The position numbers were made by a program, and so were the translations under genes. Shown here piece by piece: positions 26,826-34,962 of a stretch of DNA of 64,000 bases. The notes under the pieces are model-generated. The model saw only the letters and a list, made by a program, of their open reading frames with translations, searched no databases and was not told the origin of the DNA. Position 1 is the stretch's first letter; each line of letters opens with the position of its first letter. Source of the stretch: Methylomonas fluvii. Lineage in GTDB: Bacteria > Pseudomonadota > Gammaproteobacteria > Methylococcales > Methylomonadaceae. The stretch lies in assembly GCF_014850975.1 (NCBI RefSeq), contig NZ_JACXST010000001.1, positions 930,001-994,000 of the forward strand. The letters are read 5' to 3'.

Positions 26826-27479
26826 TTAACGCGTGCCGAATACCACGATGGTTTTACCGTGCGCGGTGATCAGGCCCTTGTCTTCCAGCTCTTTCAATAC
26901 GCGTCCGGCCATCTCGCGGGAACAACCGACGATGCGGCCGATTTCCTGGCGGGTGATATGTAACTGCATGCCGTCTGGATGGGTAATCGCGTCCGGTTCT
27001 TTGGCCAGATCCAACAGGGTGCGGGCGATACGGCCTTCCACGTCCATAAACGCCAGGTCGCGGTATTTGCGGCTGGTGATCAGCAAACGCGTGGACAGCT
27101 GTTCACCGAGTACCGTCAAAATCTCCACCGCCTGATCGCGCAACTCGGCGTTTAACAGCATTTTGAAGCGTTCATAACCGATTTCCGCCATCTGGCATTT
27201 GGTGCGGGTTTTCACCAATACGCTACGCGTCTCGGCGTTTTTGAACACCCCGATCTCACCGACGAAATCGTGTTTGTTCAAATACGCCAAAATCAACTCG
27301 CGGCCTTCCTCGTCTTCGACGCTGACGCTGACCGAGCCATCGACCACAAACAACAGTTTGTCTCCTATATCGCCAGGGCGGACAATGGTGATTTTGGCTG
27401 GATAGCTCCTAACATGGCAGAAGCGTAAAAAGGCGTCCAGGGCAGAGGGTGAAATCTTGTTTTGTTTAACAAAGCTCAT
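26826..27479 (-). CDS. crp: cAMP-responsive regulator Crp (Vfr-like)
   Basis: A 217-residue global regulator. The N-terminal cyclic-nucleotide domain has the phosphate-binding cassette GEIGVFKNAETRSVLV (near 73-88), the C-helix, and a C-terminal helix-turn-helix ITRQEIGRIVGCSREMAGRVLKELE that is nearly identical to E. coli CRP in the DNA-contact residues (RQEIG, GCSRE). It therefore probably binds TGTGA-type sites. Its neighbour on the other strand is an OsmC-family gene, the same pairing as crp-yhfA in E. coli. No adenylate cyclase is in the window. Confidence 0.95.
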   Translation of the reverse strand: MSFVKQNKISPSALDAFLRFCHVRSYPAKITIVRPGDIGDKLLFVVDGSVSVSVEDEEGRELILAYLNKHDFVGEIGVFKNAETRSVLVKTRTKCQMAEIGYERFKMLLNAELRDQAVEILTVLGEQLSTRLLITSRKYRDLAFMDVEGRIARTLLDLAKEPDAITHPDGMQLHITRQEIGRIVGCSREMAGRVLKELEDKGLITAHGKTIVVFGTR

Positions 27480-27607
27480 AATTTGTAATAATTCTGTGAA
27501 CTAGATTGGTTACCCTATCAAGGTGCAGTAGTTTTACAAAAAAATCAAGACATTTGACGGGTTCGTTGTAAAATTCGCGACAATTTTGAATTTGGTTGGG
27601 GTTTAGC

Positions 27608-28027
27608 ATGCAGGCAACGATTAAATGGGTCGACGGCAGATTATTCGTCGGCGAGTCCGGCAGCGGGCACACGGTAGTGATGGACGGTCCGCCGGATCAC
27701 GGCGGCCGCAACCTCGGGGTGCGCCCCATGGAGATGCTGTTGTTGGGCGTGGGCGGCTGTTCGTCGTTCGACGTCGTGGATATTCTGCAAAAAGGCCGCC
27801 ACGAGATTGTACATTGCACTGCTGAGCTGACTGCGGAACGGGTGGACACAGTGCCGGCCGTATTCAGCAAAATTCATTTGCACTTCAAGGTTACGGGTAA
27901 AAATCTGCCGGTTGCCGCAGTGGAACGGGCGGTGAAGTTATCCGCCGAAAAATATTGCTCGGCTTCCATTATGTTGGGCAAAGCGGGCGTGGAAATAAGT
28001 CATGATTTTGAAGTTATAGAGGGTTGA
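27608..28027 (+). CDS. OsmC family protein (YhfA-like)
   Basis: A 139-residue OsmC/Ohr-fold protein starting at ATG 27608 (a TTG four codons upstream is in frame but unlikely). Family features are [29 protein letters not shown], with the first redox Cys in GGCS, and a second Cys in KYCSASIML. OsmC proteins act as thiol peroxidases on organic hydroperoxides, but the YhfA subgroup has no defined substrate. It lies divergent from crp and four nucleotides upstream of speD, so osmC and speD are probably one transcription unit. Confidence 0.9.
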   Translation: MQATIKWVDGRLFVGESGSGHTVVMDGPPDHGGRNLGVRPMEMLLLGVGGCSSFDVVDILQKGRHEIVHCTAELTAERVDTVPAVFSKIHLHFKVTGKNLPVAAVERAVKLSAEKYCSASIMLGKAGVEISHDFEVIEG

Positions 28028-28031
28028 TCGG

Positions 28032-28811
28032 TTGAGCAAATTACAGTTACACGGGTTTAATAACCTGACCAAATCGTTGAGTTTTAATATTTACGACGTT
28101 TGCTATGCACCCAAAGAGCAGGAAAAAGCCTACATCGAATATATCGACGAAGCGTATAACGCCAAGCGGTTGACGCAGATTTTAAAAGACGTAGCCAATA
28201 TAATCGGCGCGCAAATTTTGAATATCGCCCATCAGGATTACGATCCGCAAGGTGCCAGTGTGACGATGCTGATTTCCGAAGGTGCAGTGATTCCGGCCGG
28301 CATGAATTCCGAGTCACCCGGTCCGTTGCCGGAAACGGTTCTGGCGCATTTGGATAAAAGCCATATCACCGTACACACTTATCCGGAAAGCCATCCGGAT
28401 ACCGATATTTGTACGTTCCGGGCCGACATCGACGTGTCAACCTGTGGGCAAATTTCACCGCTGAAAGCCTTGAATTATCTGATTCACAGTTTCGAGTCCG
28501 ACATCGTCATCATGGACTACCGGGTGCGCGGCTTTACCCGCGACGTATCCGGGCAAAAACATTACATCGATCATAAAATCAATTCCATCCAGAATTACAT
28601 CGCGGAAAGCACCAAAGAGCTGTACCAGATGATCGACGTCAACGTGTATCAGGAAAATATCTTCCACACCAAGATGATGTTGAAAGAAACCGAACTGGAA
28701 AATTACTTGTTCGAGAAAGAAAGTAATTTCAGCGACGAGGATCAGGAAGAAATCCAAGGCATGCTGCAGGAAGAAATGGCCGAGATTTTTTACGGCCGAA
28801 ATTTCTCTTAA
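28032..28811 (+). CDS. speD: S-adenosylmethionine decarboxylase proenzyme SpeD
   Basis: SpeD supplies decarboxylated AdoMet for spermidine synthesis. It is a 259-residue E. coli-type (large) proenzyme. The conserved [20 protein letters not shown] start shows that translation begins at the rare codon TTG 28032, since no ATG lies near it. Self-cleavage should occur at Lys109-Ser110 in [15 protein letters not shown], giving the pyruvoyl group. The central [13 protein letters not shown] and C-terminal [10 protein letters not shown] and YGRN signatures are intact. It follows osmC by four nucleotides, with translational coupling likely. A strong terminator follows. SpeE is not in the window. Confidence 0.96.
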   Translation: MSKLQLHGFNNLTKSLSFNIYDVCYAPKEQEKAYIEYIDEAYNAKRLTQILKDVANIIGAQILNIAHQDYDPQGASVTMLISEGAVIPAGMNSESPGPLPETVLAHLDKSHITVHTYPESHPDTDICTFRADIDVSTCGQISPLKALNYLIHSFESDIVIMDYRVRGFTRDVSGQKHYIDHKINSIQNYIAESTKELYQMIDVNVYQENIFHTKMMLKETELENYLFEKESNFSDEDQEEIQGMLQEEMAEIFYGRNFS

Positions 28812-28832
28812 AAAATACGCGGGCTCAAACAA

Positions 28833-28868
28833 CGGCCTCAGCAGTCACAGCGACTGCTGAGGCCGTTT
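28833..28868. terminator. Terminator after speD, shared with the convergent gene
   Basis: CGGCCTCAGCAGTC (28833-28846) pairs exactly with 28852-28865, loop of five, followed by TTT. It lies between speD and the 3' end of the convergent Spy-like gene. Confidence 0.85.
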
Positions 28869-28871
28869 GGT

Positions 28872-29192
28872 TTATGGGGCCGGTTTACGAGATGCTTGCT
28901 CGCGCATCTGTTCCTGGTGCTGTTTACGCAAATCGTCCATTTTCTGCATTTGTTCAGGGCTTAACACCTCTTTCATCCGGCTGTGCGACTCTTCGTGGAT
29001 GGCGCGGAATTTTTCGTGCTGCTCTTTAAAAATCGCTTCCAGTTTGGTTTTTTGCTCCGGGCTGAGTTGCAGCAGTTTGTTCAAGCTTTCTAGCTTGTGA
29101 TCCACCGGTTGGCCATAGTCGTTTTCACTAGGGTAAGCGAAGGCGGTTAACGGCAAGGCCAGGATGACGGCAAGGAACAGGTTTTTTCGCAT
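28872..29192 (-). CDS. Periplasmic Spy/CpxP-like (LTxxQ) protein
   Basis: A 106-residue exported protein. A signal peptide (MRKNLFLAVILALPLTAFA) precedes a Gln/Glu/Lys-rich helical domain with two family repeats, LQLSPEQKTKLEAIFKEQ and VLSPEQMQKMDDLRKQ. Spy and CpxP are ATP-independent periplasmic chaperones or stress sensors. This protein is shorter than Spy and could have only one helical hairpin; it might also be one of the metal-resistance CnrR/CzcE-like helical proteins. It is a single gene facing the speD terminator. Confidence 0.8.
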   Translation of the reverse strand: MRKNLFLAVILALPLTAFAYPSENDYGQPVDHKLESLNKLLQLSPEQKTKLEAIFKEQHEKFRAIHEESHSRMKEVLSPEQMQKMDDLRKQHQEQMREQASRKPAP

Positions 29193-29267
29193 GGTCTAAT
29201 CTCGAGTTAAGTTGGTGTGGTGCTTGATGTGCGAGCAAATTGATGTCGGAGCGTCGGCAAAAGTTCA

Positions 29268-30101
29268 CTAATCTGAAAAAGCCTTGGGATTATGCGAGGC
29301 CGCGCAGTCGATGCTGAAGCGTCTGGGTTGTTCGGACAGTTCCAGCGCCGTCAATTGTCCGCCCCACAAGCAGCCGGTGTCTATTGAGTAACAGTTATAG
29401 CCGGCGAAATAGCCCAGCGTGGACCAATGGCCGAAGATGATGCGCATATCGATACTTTTGCGGCCCGGCACTTCAAACCAGGGCATCAAGTGCTCGGGCT
29501 GGCTGCCGGGCGCGCCTTTTGGTCCGAAATCCATCACGCCGTCCAGGGTGCAATAGCGCAGCCGGCTGAAACAATTGATTGCAAAGCGCAGCTTTTCGGT
29601 TTTCAATAAATCGTCGCGCCAGACCACGGGCTTGTTACCGTACATGGAGCGGAAAAAGCGTTCGTGATCCGGGCTTTGCATGGCTTGCTCGGTTTCACGT
29701 GCCATGCGCACCGTGGTTTCAAAATCCCACTGCGGCGGCAGGCCTGCGTGCAGCATGCAAAAATCGTCGTTGTGATGGAATAGCTTTTGATGGCGTAGCC
29801 ACGTTATCAGCTCTTCGCAATCCTCGGCCCTTAAAACGTCGCTCAGCGTGTCTTTTTTGCCGGCCTTGCCCAGTGATACTACGGTTGCAATCAAATGCAG
29901 ATCGTGATTGCCCAGCACTGTAACGGCAGCAGACCCCAAGCCTTTCACAAAGCGCAGCGTTTCCAATGATTTTGGGCCACGATTAACCAAATCGCCGGCC
30001 AACCAGAGTTGATCCTGATTCGGATCGAAGCTTATATGGTCCAGTAAGCGACGGAACTCGTCGTAGCAGCCCTGAATGTCACCAATTGCATAAATCGCCA
30101 T
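29268..30101 (-). CDS. apaH: Bis(5'-nucleosyl)-tetraphosphatase, symmetrical (ApaH)
   Basis: ApaH splits Ap4A into two ADP and, in E. coli, also removes Np4 caps from RNA. The 277-residue metallophosphatase has the metal motifs GDIQGCYDEF (7-16, with Gln where many relatives have His), GDLVNRGP and GNHD, all near the N-terminus, and His residues in HAGLPP. Length and order are typical of proteobacterial ApaH. Its start overlaps the stop of apaG (TAATG), so translation is coupled. The pair is conserved in proteobacteria. Confidence 0.95.
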   Translation of the reverse strand: MAIYAIGDIQGCYDEFRRLLDHISFDPNQDQLWLAGDLVNRGPKSLETLRFVKGLGSAAVTVLGNHDLHLIATVVSLGKAGKKDTLSDVLRAEDCEELITWLRHQKLFHHNDDFCMLHAGLPPQWDFETTVRMARETEQAMQSPDHERFFRSMYGNKPVVWRDDLLKTEKLRFAINCFSRLRYCTLDGVMDFGPKGAPGSQPEHLMPWFEVPGRKSIDMRIIFGHWSTLGYFAGYNCYSIDTGCLWGGQLTALELSEQPRRFSIDCAASHNPKAFSD

Positions 30102-30478
30102 TAGTGCAGGGTTCTAGGTATCGATAAAGTGAATTTGGGAATGGCTGCGTTAAAATTTTCGCCGGCGTCCGACTGCATCTGATATTTGCCCTGCATCACC
30201 CCGACCGGAGTTTCTATCATCGCCGCGCTAGTATAGCGGAACGAGTCGCCGGGGCTAAGATGCGGGTTTTCTCCCACCACGCCCTCGCCGTTGACTTCCT
30301 GCACCTTTCCGTTGGCATCAGTGATCAGCCAGTGCCTGGTCAGCAATTTTGCCGGTGTCGAGCCGACGTTGGTGATGGTGATGGTATAGGCGAACACATA
30401 GCGGTTCTGTTCGGGGGACGATTGGGCCTCTATGTAGTAGGGTTGGGCTTCAACTAAAACTTTGTTTTTTTCGCTCAT
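30101..30478 (-). CDS. apaG: ApaG (Co2+/Mg2+ efflux-associated protein)
   Basis: A 125-residue all-beta protein (FN3-like fold) with the family core YVFAYTITITNVGSTPAKLLTRHWLITDANGKVQEVNGEGVVGENPHLSPGDSFRYTS-like region spanning about residues 27-85. The GxGVVGExP motif is intact. ApaG is linked genetically to cobalt and magnesium tolerance in Salmonella; its biochemical role is not settled. It is the first gene of apaG-apaH and is divergent from the ankyrin gene. Confidence 0.95.
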   Translation of the reverse strand: MSEKNKVLVEAQPYYIEAQSSPEQNRYVFAYTITITNVGSTPAKLLTRHWLITDANGKVQEVNGEGVVGENPHLSPGDSFRYTSAAMIETPVGVMQGKYQMQSDAGENFNAAIPKFTLSIPRTLH

Positions 30479-30549
30479 TGATAGATGATGTAAATCAGTA
30501 TTTGCCTTATTTCAACCCAACTCATACCCAAACGCAAGCAAGCAATCCG

Positions 30550-31071
30550 ATGAATATCCGCAGAATTCTGAGCGCCGGGCTAATCGTCTGGTCCTTGCAG
30601 GCGCTTGCCGAAGATACTAAAGATTTATTTGCCGCCGCGGCCACTGGGAAGTTGGACCGCGTCGAGGCGCTATTGGCGCAAGGCTTGGACGTCAATGGCA
30701 AACTGGAGACCGACCGTACCGCGCTGATGGCAGCCAGTTTTAACGGCAATTTAAGGATTGTCAAGGCGCTGCTGGCTTATGGTGCCGACGTTAATTTGGC
30801 CGATAAACTCGGCTCCACCGCGCTAACGGATGCGGTAATGTTCGGCAGTGCCGAGATTGTTGGCGTGTTAATCGCCGCCGGCGCCAACGTCAATGCCACC
30901 GATAGCCAGAGTGTGAAAATACTCGATAAGGCTAAAAAGCTTGGTCGTGAAAACATCGTAAAGCTGTTAGAAGCGGCCGGTGCCAAGGGATCGGAAGCCA
31001 AAGTCGAAGAAAAGATCGAAGGCGAACCCAAGCCTGAGGAAGAAAAAAAGCCGGAAGAACCGAAAAAATGA
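30550..31071 (+). CDS. Exported ankyrin-repeat protein
   Basis: A 173-residue protein starting at ATG 30550, which gives a good signal peptide (MNIRRILSAGLIVWSLQALA). An in-frame start 72 nt upstream would spoil it. The mature part has about three ankyrin repeats, for example ALMAASFNGNLRIVKALLAYGADVN and ALTDAVMFGSAEIVGVLIAAGANVN. The C-terminal 35 residues are a Lys/Glu/Pro tail. Ankyrin repeats mediate protein contacts; a periplasmic partner, sometimes a catalase or inhibitor target, is unknown here. It is followed by mpl with a 63-bp gap. Confidence 0.82.
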   Translation: MNIRRILSAGLIVWSLQALAEDTKDLFAAAATGKLDRVEALLAQGLDVNGKLETDRTALMAASFNGNLRIVKALLAYGADVNLADKLGSTALTDAVMFGSAEIVGVLIAAGANVNATDSQSVKILDKAKKLGRENIVKLLEAAGAKGSEAKVEEKIEGEPKPEEEKKPEEPKK

Positions 31072-31134
31072 TCCAATTCGCTGCCGACCGAATTTCCGGA
31101 TTTGCATCTAATTAACACCGCTAAAATTATCAGA

Positions 31135-32505
31135 ATGACAGAATTACAAAAGCCATTACACATTCACATCCTCGGCATTTGCGGCACCTTCATGGGCGGC
31201 TTGGCCTTAATCGCCCGCGAATTGGGCTACACCGTCAGCGGCTCGGACCAGAACGTCTATCCACCGATGAGCACGCAGTTGGAAGAGCAAGGCATCCGGT
31301 TGATGAACGGCTACAAAGCCGAAAACCTGGACTGCAAACCCGATTTGGTCGTGGTGGGTAATGCGATGTCGCGCGGCAATCCGGAAGTGGAAGCGGTATT
31401 GAACTTAGGCTTGCCGTATATCTCCGGCCCGCAATGGTTGGCCGAGCATGTGTTGCAGCATAAATGGGTACTGGCTGTGGCCGGGACTCACGGCAAGACC
31501 ACCACCAGCAGCATGTTGGCTTGGGTCTTGGAATATAACGGTTTCAAACCGGGCTTTCTGATCGGCGGCATCCCGCTGAATTTCGGCATTTCCGCGCGCT
31601 TGGGCGAGTCGGATTTTTTTGTCATCGAAGCCGACGAATACGACTGCGCCTTTTTCGATAAACGCTCCAAATTCGTCCATTACCGCCCTCGCACCGCGAT
31701 CTTGAACAACCTGGAATACGATCACGCCGACATCTTCGAAAACCTGGACGCCATTAAAAAACAGTTTCACCATCTGGTGCGCACCATACCCAGCGAAGGT
31801 CTGATCATCGCACCGGCTTGCGAACAACACGTCACCGAGGTGCTGGAAACAGGCTGTTGGACGCCGGTCGTGAAAACCGCCATCGACGATGAAGGTGATT
31901 GGCAGGCGCACTTGTTAAAAGCTGGCGGCAGTAGCTTCAGCGTCAGTTTTGCCGGTGAAGAACAAGGAGTAGTCGAGTGGACTTTAACCGGCCGTCATAG
32001 CGTTTACAACGCCCTGTCTGCCGTCGCCGCCGCCCGGCATATTGGCATTCTGGCAAAAGATGCGATAGCGGCTTTGCAGCAGTTTCAAAACGTGAAACGG
32101 CGCATGGAAGTCATCGTCAAAAGCGCCGGCGTTACCGTTTACGACGACTTTGCTCACCATCCCACCGCGATAAAAACCACGCTGGACGGCTTGCGCCAAC
32201 AAGTCGGTAACGAAAAAATCCTGGCCATCGTCGAACCGCGTTCCAACACCATGCGATTGGGCGTGCATACGCAATCGTTGGCCGAATCATTGGGCCAGGC
32301 CGACCGGGCCATCGTTTATCAGCCCGACAATCTGGGCTGGGACTTAAGCCAACTGCTGAAATACGCCGGCAACATCGAGATTTGCAATGACCTGGAAACC
32401 ATCATTTCCACCATCAAAGCCGAAACCGGCGGCGTATGTCATGTGTTGCTGATGAGTAACGGCAGTTTCGGCGGCATATACAAACGCCTGCGGGACGAGT
32501 TGTAA
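31135..32505 (+). CDS. mpl: UDP-N-acetylmuramate:L-alanyl-gamma-D-glutamyl-meso-diaminopimelate ligase
   Basis: Mpl recycles murein tripeptide by joining it to UDP-MurNAc. The 456-residue protein is a Mur ligase: N-terminal UMP-binding fold (HILGICGTFMGGLALIA), central ATPase with AVAGTHGKTTTSSML, the EADEYDCAFFDKRSKF Mg-binding region, and a C-terminal domain with DDFAHHPTAI. The GICGTFMG motif at the start separates Mpl from MurC (GIGG). The ATG at 31135 is chosen over one 33 nt upstream because it begins at the family start. A SelW-like gene follows after three bases. Confidence 0.95.
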   Translation: MTELQKPLHIHILGICGTFMGGLALIARELGYTVSGSDQNVYPPMSTQLEEQGIRLMNGYKAENLDCKPDLVVVGNAMSRGNPEVEAVLNLGLPYISGPQWLAEHVLQHKWVLAVAGTHGKTTTSSMLAWVLEYNGFKPGFLIGGIPLNFGISARLGESDFFVIEADEYDCAFFDKRSKFVHYRPRTAILNNLEYDHADIFENLDAIKKQFHHLVRTIPSEGLIIAPACEQHVTEVLETGCWTPVVKTAIDDEGDWQAHLLKAGGSSFSVSFAGEEQGVVEWTLTGRHSVYNALSAVAAARHIGILAKDAIAALQQFQNVKRRMEVIVKSAGVTVYDDFAHHPTAIKTTLDGLRQQVGNEKILAIVEPRSNTMRLGVHTQSLAESLGQADRAIVYQPDNLGWDLSQLLKYAGNIEICNDLETIISTIKAETGGVCHVLLMSNGSFGGIYKRLRDEL

Positions 32506-32508
32506 GCG

Positions 32509-32796
32509 ATGAATCGCGTCGAAATCCGCTATTGCACGCAATGCCGCTGGCTACTGCGCGCGGCCTGGATGGCTCAGGAATTGTTAAGCACTTTTGAACA
32601 GGAACTGGACGAACTGGTGCTGCAGCCCGACACCGGCGGCATTTTCGAGGTGCGCGCCAACGGCGAATTAGTTTGGTCCCGCAAGCAGCAAGGCCGCTTT
32701 CCGGAGATTACCGAGTTAAAGCAATTGGTGCACGACTACATTGCCCCGGAGCGCGACCTGGGGCACGCCGACCGCAAGCCCGCGCCGAAGTCTTGA
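32509..32796 (+). CDS. SelT/SelW/SelH family thioredoxin-like protein
   Basis: A 95-residue protein of the Rdx family. The CTQC redox motif (residues 9-12) is followed by RWLLRAAWMAQELLSTF, then the beta-hairpin GGIFEVRANGELVWSRKQQGRFPE, which is the family's second hallmark. In eukaryotes and some bacteria the second position is selenocysteine; here both are cysteine. The fold is thioredoxin-like, and the substrate is unknown. It starts three bases after mpl stops, so it is part of the same operon. The kinase downstream begins 40 bp later. Confidence 0.88.
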   Translation: MNRVEIRYCTQCRWLLRAAWMAQELLSTFEQELDELVLQPDTGGIFEVRANGELVWSRKQQGRFPEITELKQLVHDYIAPERDLGHADRKPAPKS

Positions 32797-32836
32797 TTTT
32801 TCTGCACTGACATACAATACGGCCAAGCTGTCTGAG

Positions 32837-34810
32837 ATGATGCTCCCGGAAGACGACGCCACCCTCATTAAACCCAAAGACGACGATCTGACCCGGATCA
32901 AGCCTCGCCCCTACCCACAGGTGTTGAACGACAGCCCTGGGCAGGACGGTAAATTCAACGATGATTATTCCTTGCGCGGCGCAGTGGGGGTGGGTGGTGG
33001 CGGTCAGGTGTTGCTGGGTTTTGACGAGCGCATCGGCCGCGAAGTGGCAATTAAAGAATTACTGGATCAGGCTGCGAATGATGATGTCGAGCTGAGCGCA
33101 CGTTTTCTGCGCGAAGCCCGCATCACCGGCCGCCTGGAACATCCGGGGATAGTGCCGGTTTACGATCTGGGGACGAAGCAAAGCGGAGCGCCCTATTATG
33201 TGATGCGCTTGGTGCGTGGCGATACGCTGGCCAAAGCCCTAAAAGCCTGTAATGACGAGGTGCTGGCCGAGCATGCCCTGTCGCGGCGCCTGAGCTTGTT
33301 GGACAGATTAATCGACGTTTGCGAAGCGGTGGCTTATGCCCACTCCAAAGGCGTGATTCACCGTGACATCAAACCCGGCAATATCGTACTGGGCCCGTTC
33401 GGTGAAACGATTGTGCTGGATTGGGGTTTGGCCAAGGTGGAAAACGAAGCCGATCTGGCGCCACCAATATCTGCCGTACCAAAACAGGTAGCCGACGATG
33501 CGGATCTGACCCGGATCGGCGACATTCTCGGCACCCCGGCCTATATGGCGCCTGAACAAGCCAATCCTGATTTCGGCGCGGTAGATACCCGCTCCGACGT
33601 ATTTGCCCTCGGTTGCATTCTCTATTATCTGCTGGCCGGCCATCCGCCGCTGCGCGGCAGTGCCGATGAGATATTGGCGCAACTCAGTTCGCTGGCTCCT
33701 ATGCCCACGGCGCGCGATCCGAAACTGCCAATGCCGCCGGAATTGATCGCCATCTGCGATAAGGCGTTGTCCAAGGATAAATCCCTACGGTTTCCGAATG
33801 CGGCTGCGTTAGCCGACGAGTTGCGGGCCTATCGCGACGGCCGCTTGGTGAGTGCCTATGCCTATTCGCGGGGCGAACTGCTCCGACGCTTCATCGCCCG
33901 TAACAAAGTCGTGCTGGCGGCTAGCCTGGCAGTATTGCTGGCGATTTTGATCGGCGCCGGGCTGGCCTTCAAATTTGGCGTGGAGGCGCATAAAGCGCGA
34001 AATTTGGTGGTGGCTGAAGGCGAAATCGTCAAGCAGGAAAAGCAGCAGGTGGAGCGTGCGCTGGCCGATGTCACCCGTATTTCCAACCAGAACCTGACGG
34101 CTGCCAACCAAATGGCGGCCAGCATACTTGGTAATATCAATGAAATACGCATGGGCATGCAGCAAACTGCAGAGTCCTTACACCGCAACGCCGATTTAGC
34201 CGCATCCAGCGGCTTACTGGAGAGCTTGCTGCAACATTATCCGCGCGGTGAAAGTTTTGCCACGACCCGTGCGCCCGGCACCATCGTTGCGGTGGCTCCG
34301 GGCAAATATCGCCAAGCGCTGGGCGCGGATACCTCGCAACTTGAGCACAACCGAATGACTTTGGAACGGGGCGTGCCGATTCTGAGCCGGATTTATCAAG
34401 CCCCGGAAGGCTTTCCCGCCGTCACGTTAGTGGTGCCGATCAAACAAGGTAAAACCATCCTGGGCTTTATTTCCATGCGCATCAAGCCGGTCGATTTTCT
34501 CGGTGGCTTGCTGGCCGAGAATACTCAGCCCCAAAAACGCACCGTGTGGGTCGTGCAAGATGACGGCCTGCTGCTTTACGATAGCGATCCTCAGGAGATT
34601 GGCCTTAATTTGTTCCGTGAGGAACGCTTTAATCAGATACCGGAATTGCGCCAGCTCGCGGCTGAAATCGCCGATCAAGACGCCGGAGTGGGCTATTACC
34701 AAAACCAGTCAGCCGGTCAATCCGCGCCGTCAAGGCAAATCGCAGCCTGGGTAAGTTTGCGGCCGGCGGAGAATCGGGTCTGGAAAGTGGTCGTTTTAGA
34801 AGCTTGGTGA
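32837..34810 (+). CDS. Membrane Ser/Thr protein kinase with C-terminal extracytoplasmic sensor
   Basis: A 657-residue Hanks-type kinase with start at ATG 32837 (a second ATG follows at once). The kinase domain (about 45-320) has a glycine loop (GVGGGGQV), Lys73 in VAIK, HRDIKPGN (175-182), DWG in place of DFG (195-197) and GTPAYMAPEQ. A membrane helix (about 350-372) leads to a C-terminal region of about 285 residues with a helical stalk and a Cache-like alpha/beta fold (VTLVVPIKQGKTILGFISMRI, VVQDDGLLLYDSD). It would therefore sense something outside the cytoplasm. D-x-DLTRI occurs twice, at 15-21 and in the activation segment at 221-227. Substrates are unknown. Confidence 0.9.
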   Translation: MMLPEDDATLIKPKDDDLTRIKPRPYPQVLNDSPGQDGKFNDDYSLRGAVGVGGGGQVLLGFDERIGREVAIKELLDQAANDDVELSARFLREARITGRLEHPGIVPVYDLGTKQSGAPYYVMRLVRGDTLAKALKACNDEVLAEHALSRRLSLLDRLIDVCEAVAYAHSKGVIHRDIKPGNIVLGPFGETIVLDWGLAKVENEADLAPPISAVPKQVADDADLTRIGDILGTPAYMAPEQANPDFGAVDTRSDVFALGCILYYLLAGHPPLRGSADEILAQLSSLAPMPTARDPKLPMPPELIAICDKALSKDKSLRFPNAAALADELRAYRDGRLVSAYAYSRGELLRRFIARNKVVLAASLAVLLAILIGAGLAFKFGVEAHKARNLVVAEGEIVKQEKQQVERALADVTRISNQNLTAANQMAASILGNINEIRMGMQQTAESLHRNADLAASSGLLESLLQHYPRGESFATTRAPGTIVAVAPGKYRQALGADTSQLEHNRMTLERGVPILSRIYQAPEGFPAVTLVVPIKQGKTILGFISMRIKPVDFLGGLLAENTQPQKRTVWVVQDDGLLLYDSDPQEIGLNLFREERFNQIPELRQLAAEIADQDAGVGYYQNQSAGQSAPSRQIAAWVSLRPAENRVWKVVVLEAW

Positions 34811-34931
34811 CGCGGTATTATTGCAAAGTATCGTCCATGGAGTTTGTAAAAGGCCCGGCGAAAGCATTGAGTTGAAGCGTTCGGTGAGTAGCCGGTTAGA
34901 GAAAGCCTAGACGGTCATTGCACGTGATAAA

Positions 34932-34956
34932 GCCCCCGGTTCAGCCGGGGGCATTT
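34932..34956. terminator. Bidirectional terminator between kinase and large membrane protein genes
   Basis: GCCCCCGG (34932-34939) pairs with CCGGGGGC (34945-34952) with a 5-nt loop. T-rich sequence follows on the minus strand (TTTATC); the plus side is weaker. It lies between two convergent gene ends. Confidence 0.75.
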
Positions 34957-34962
34957 GCTATG

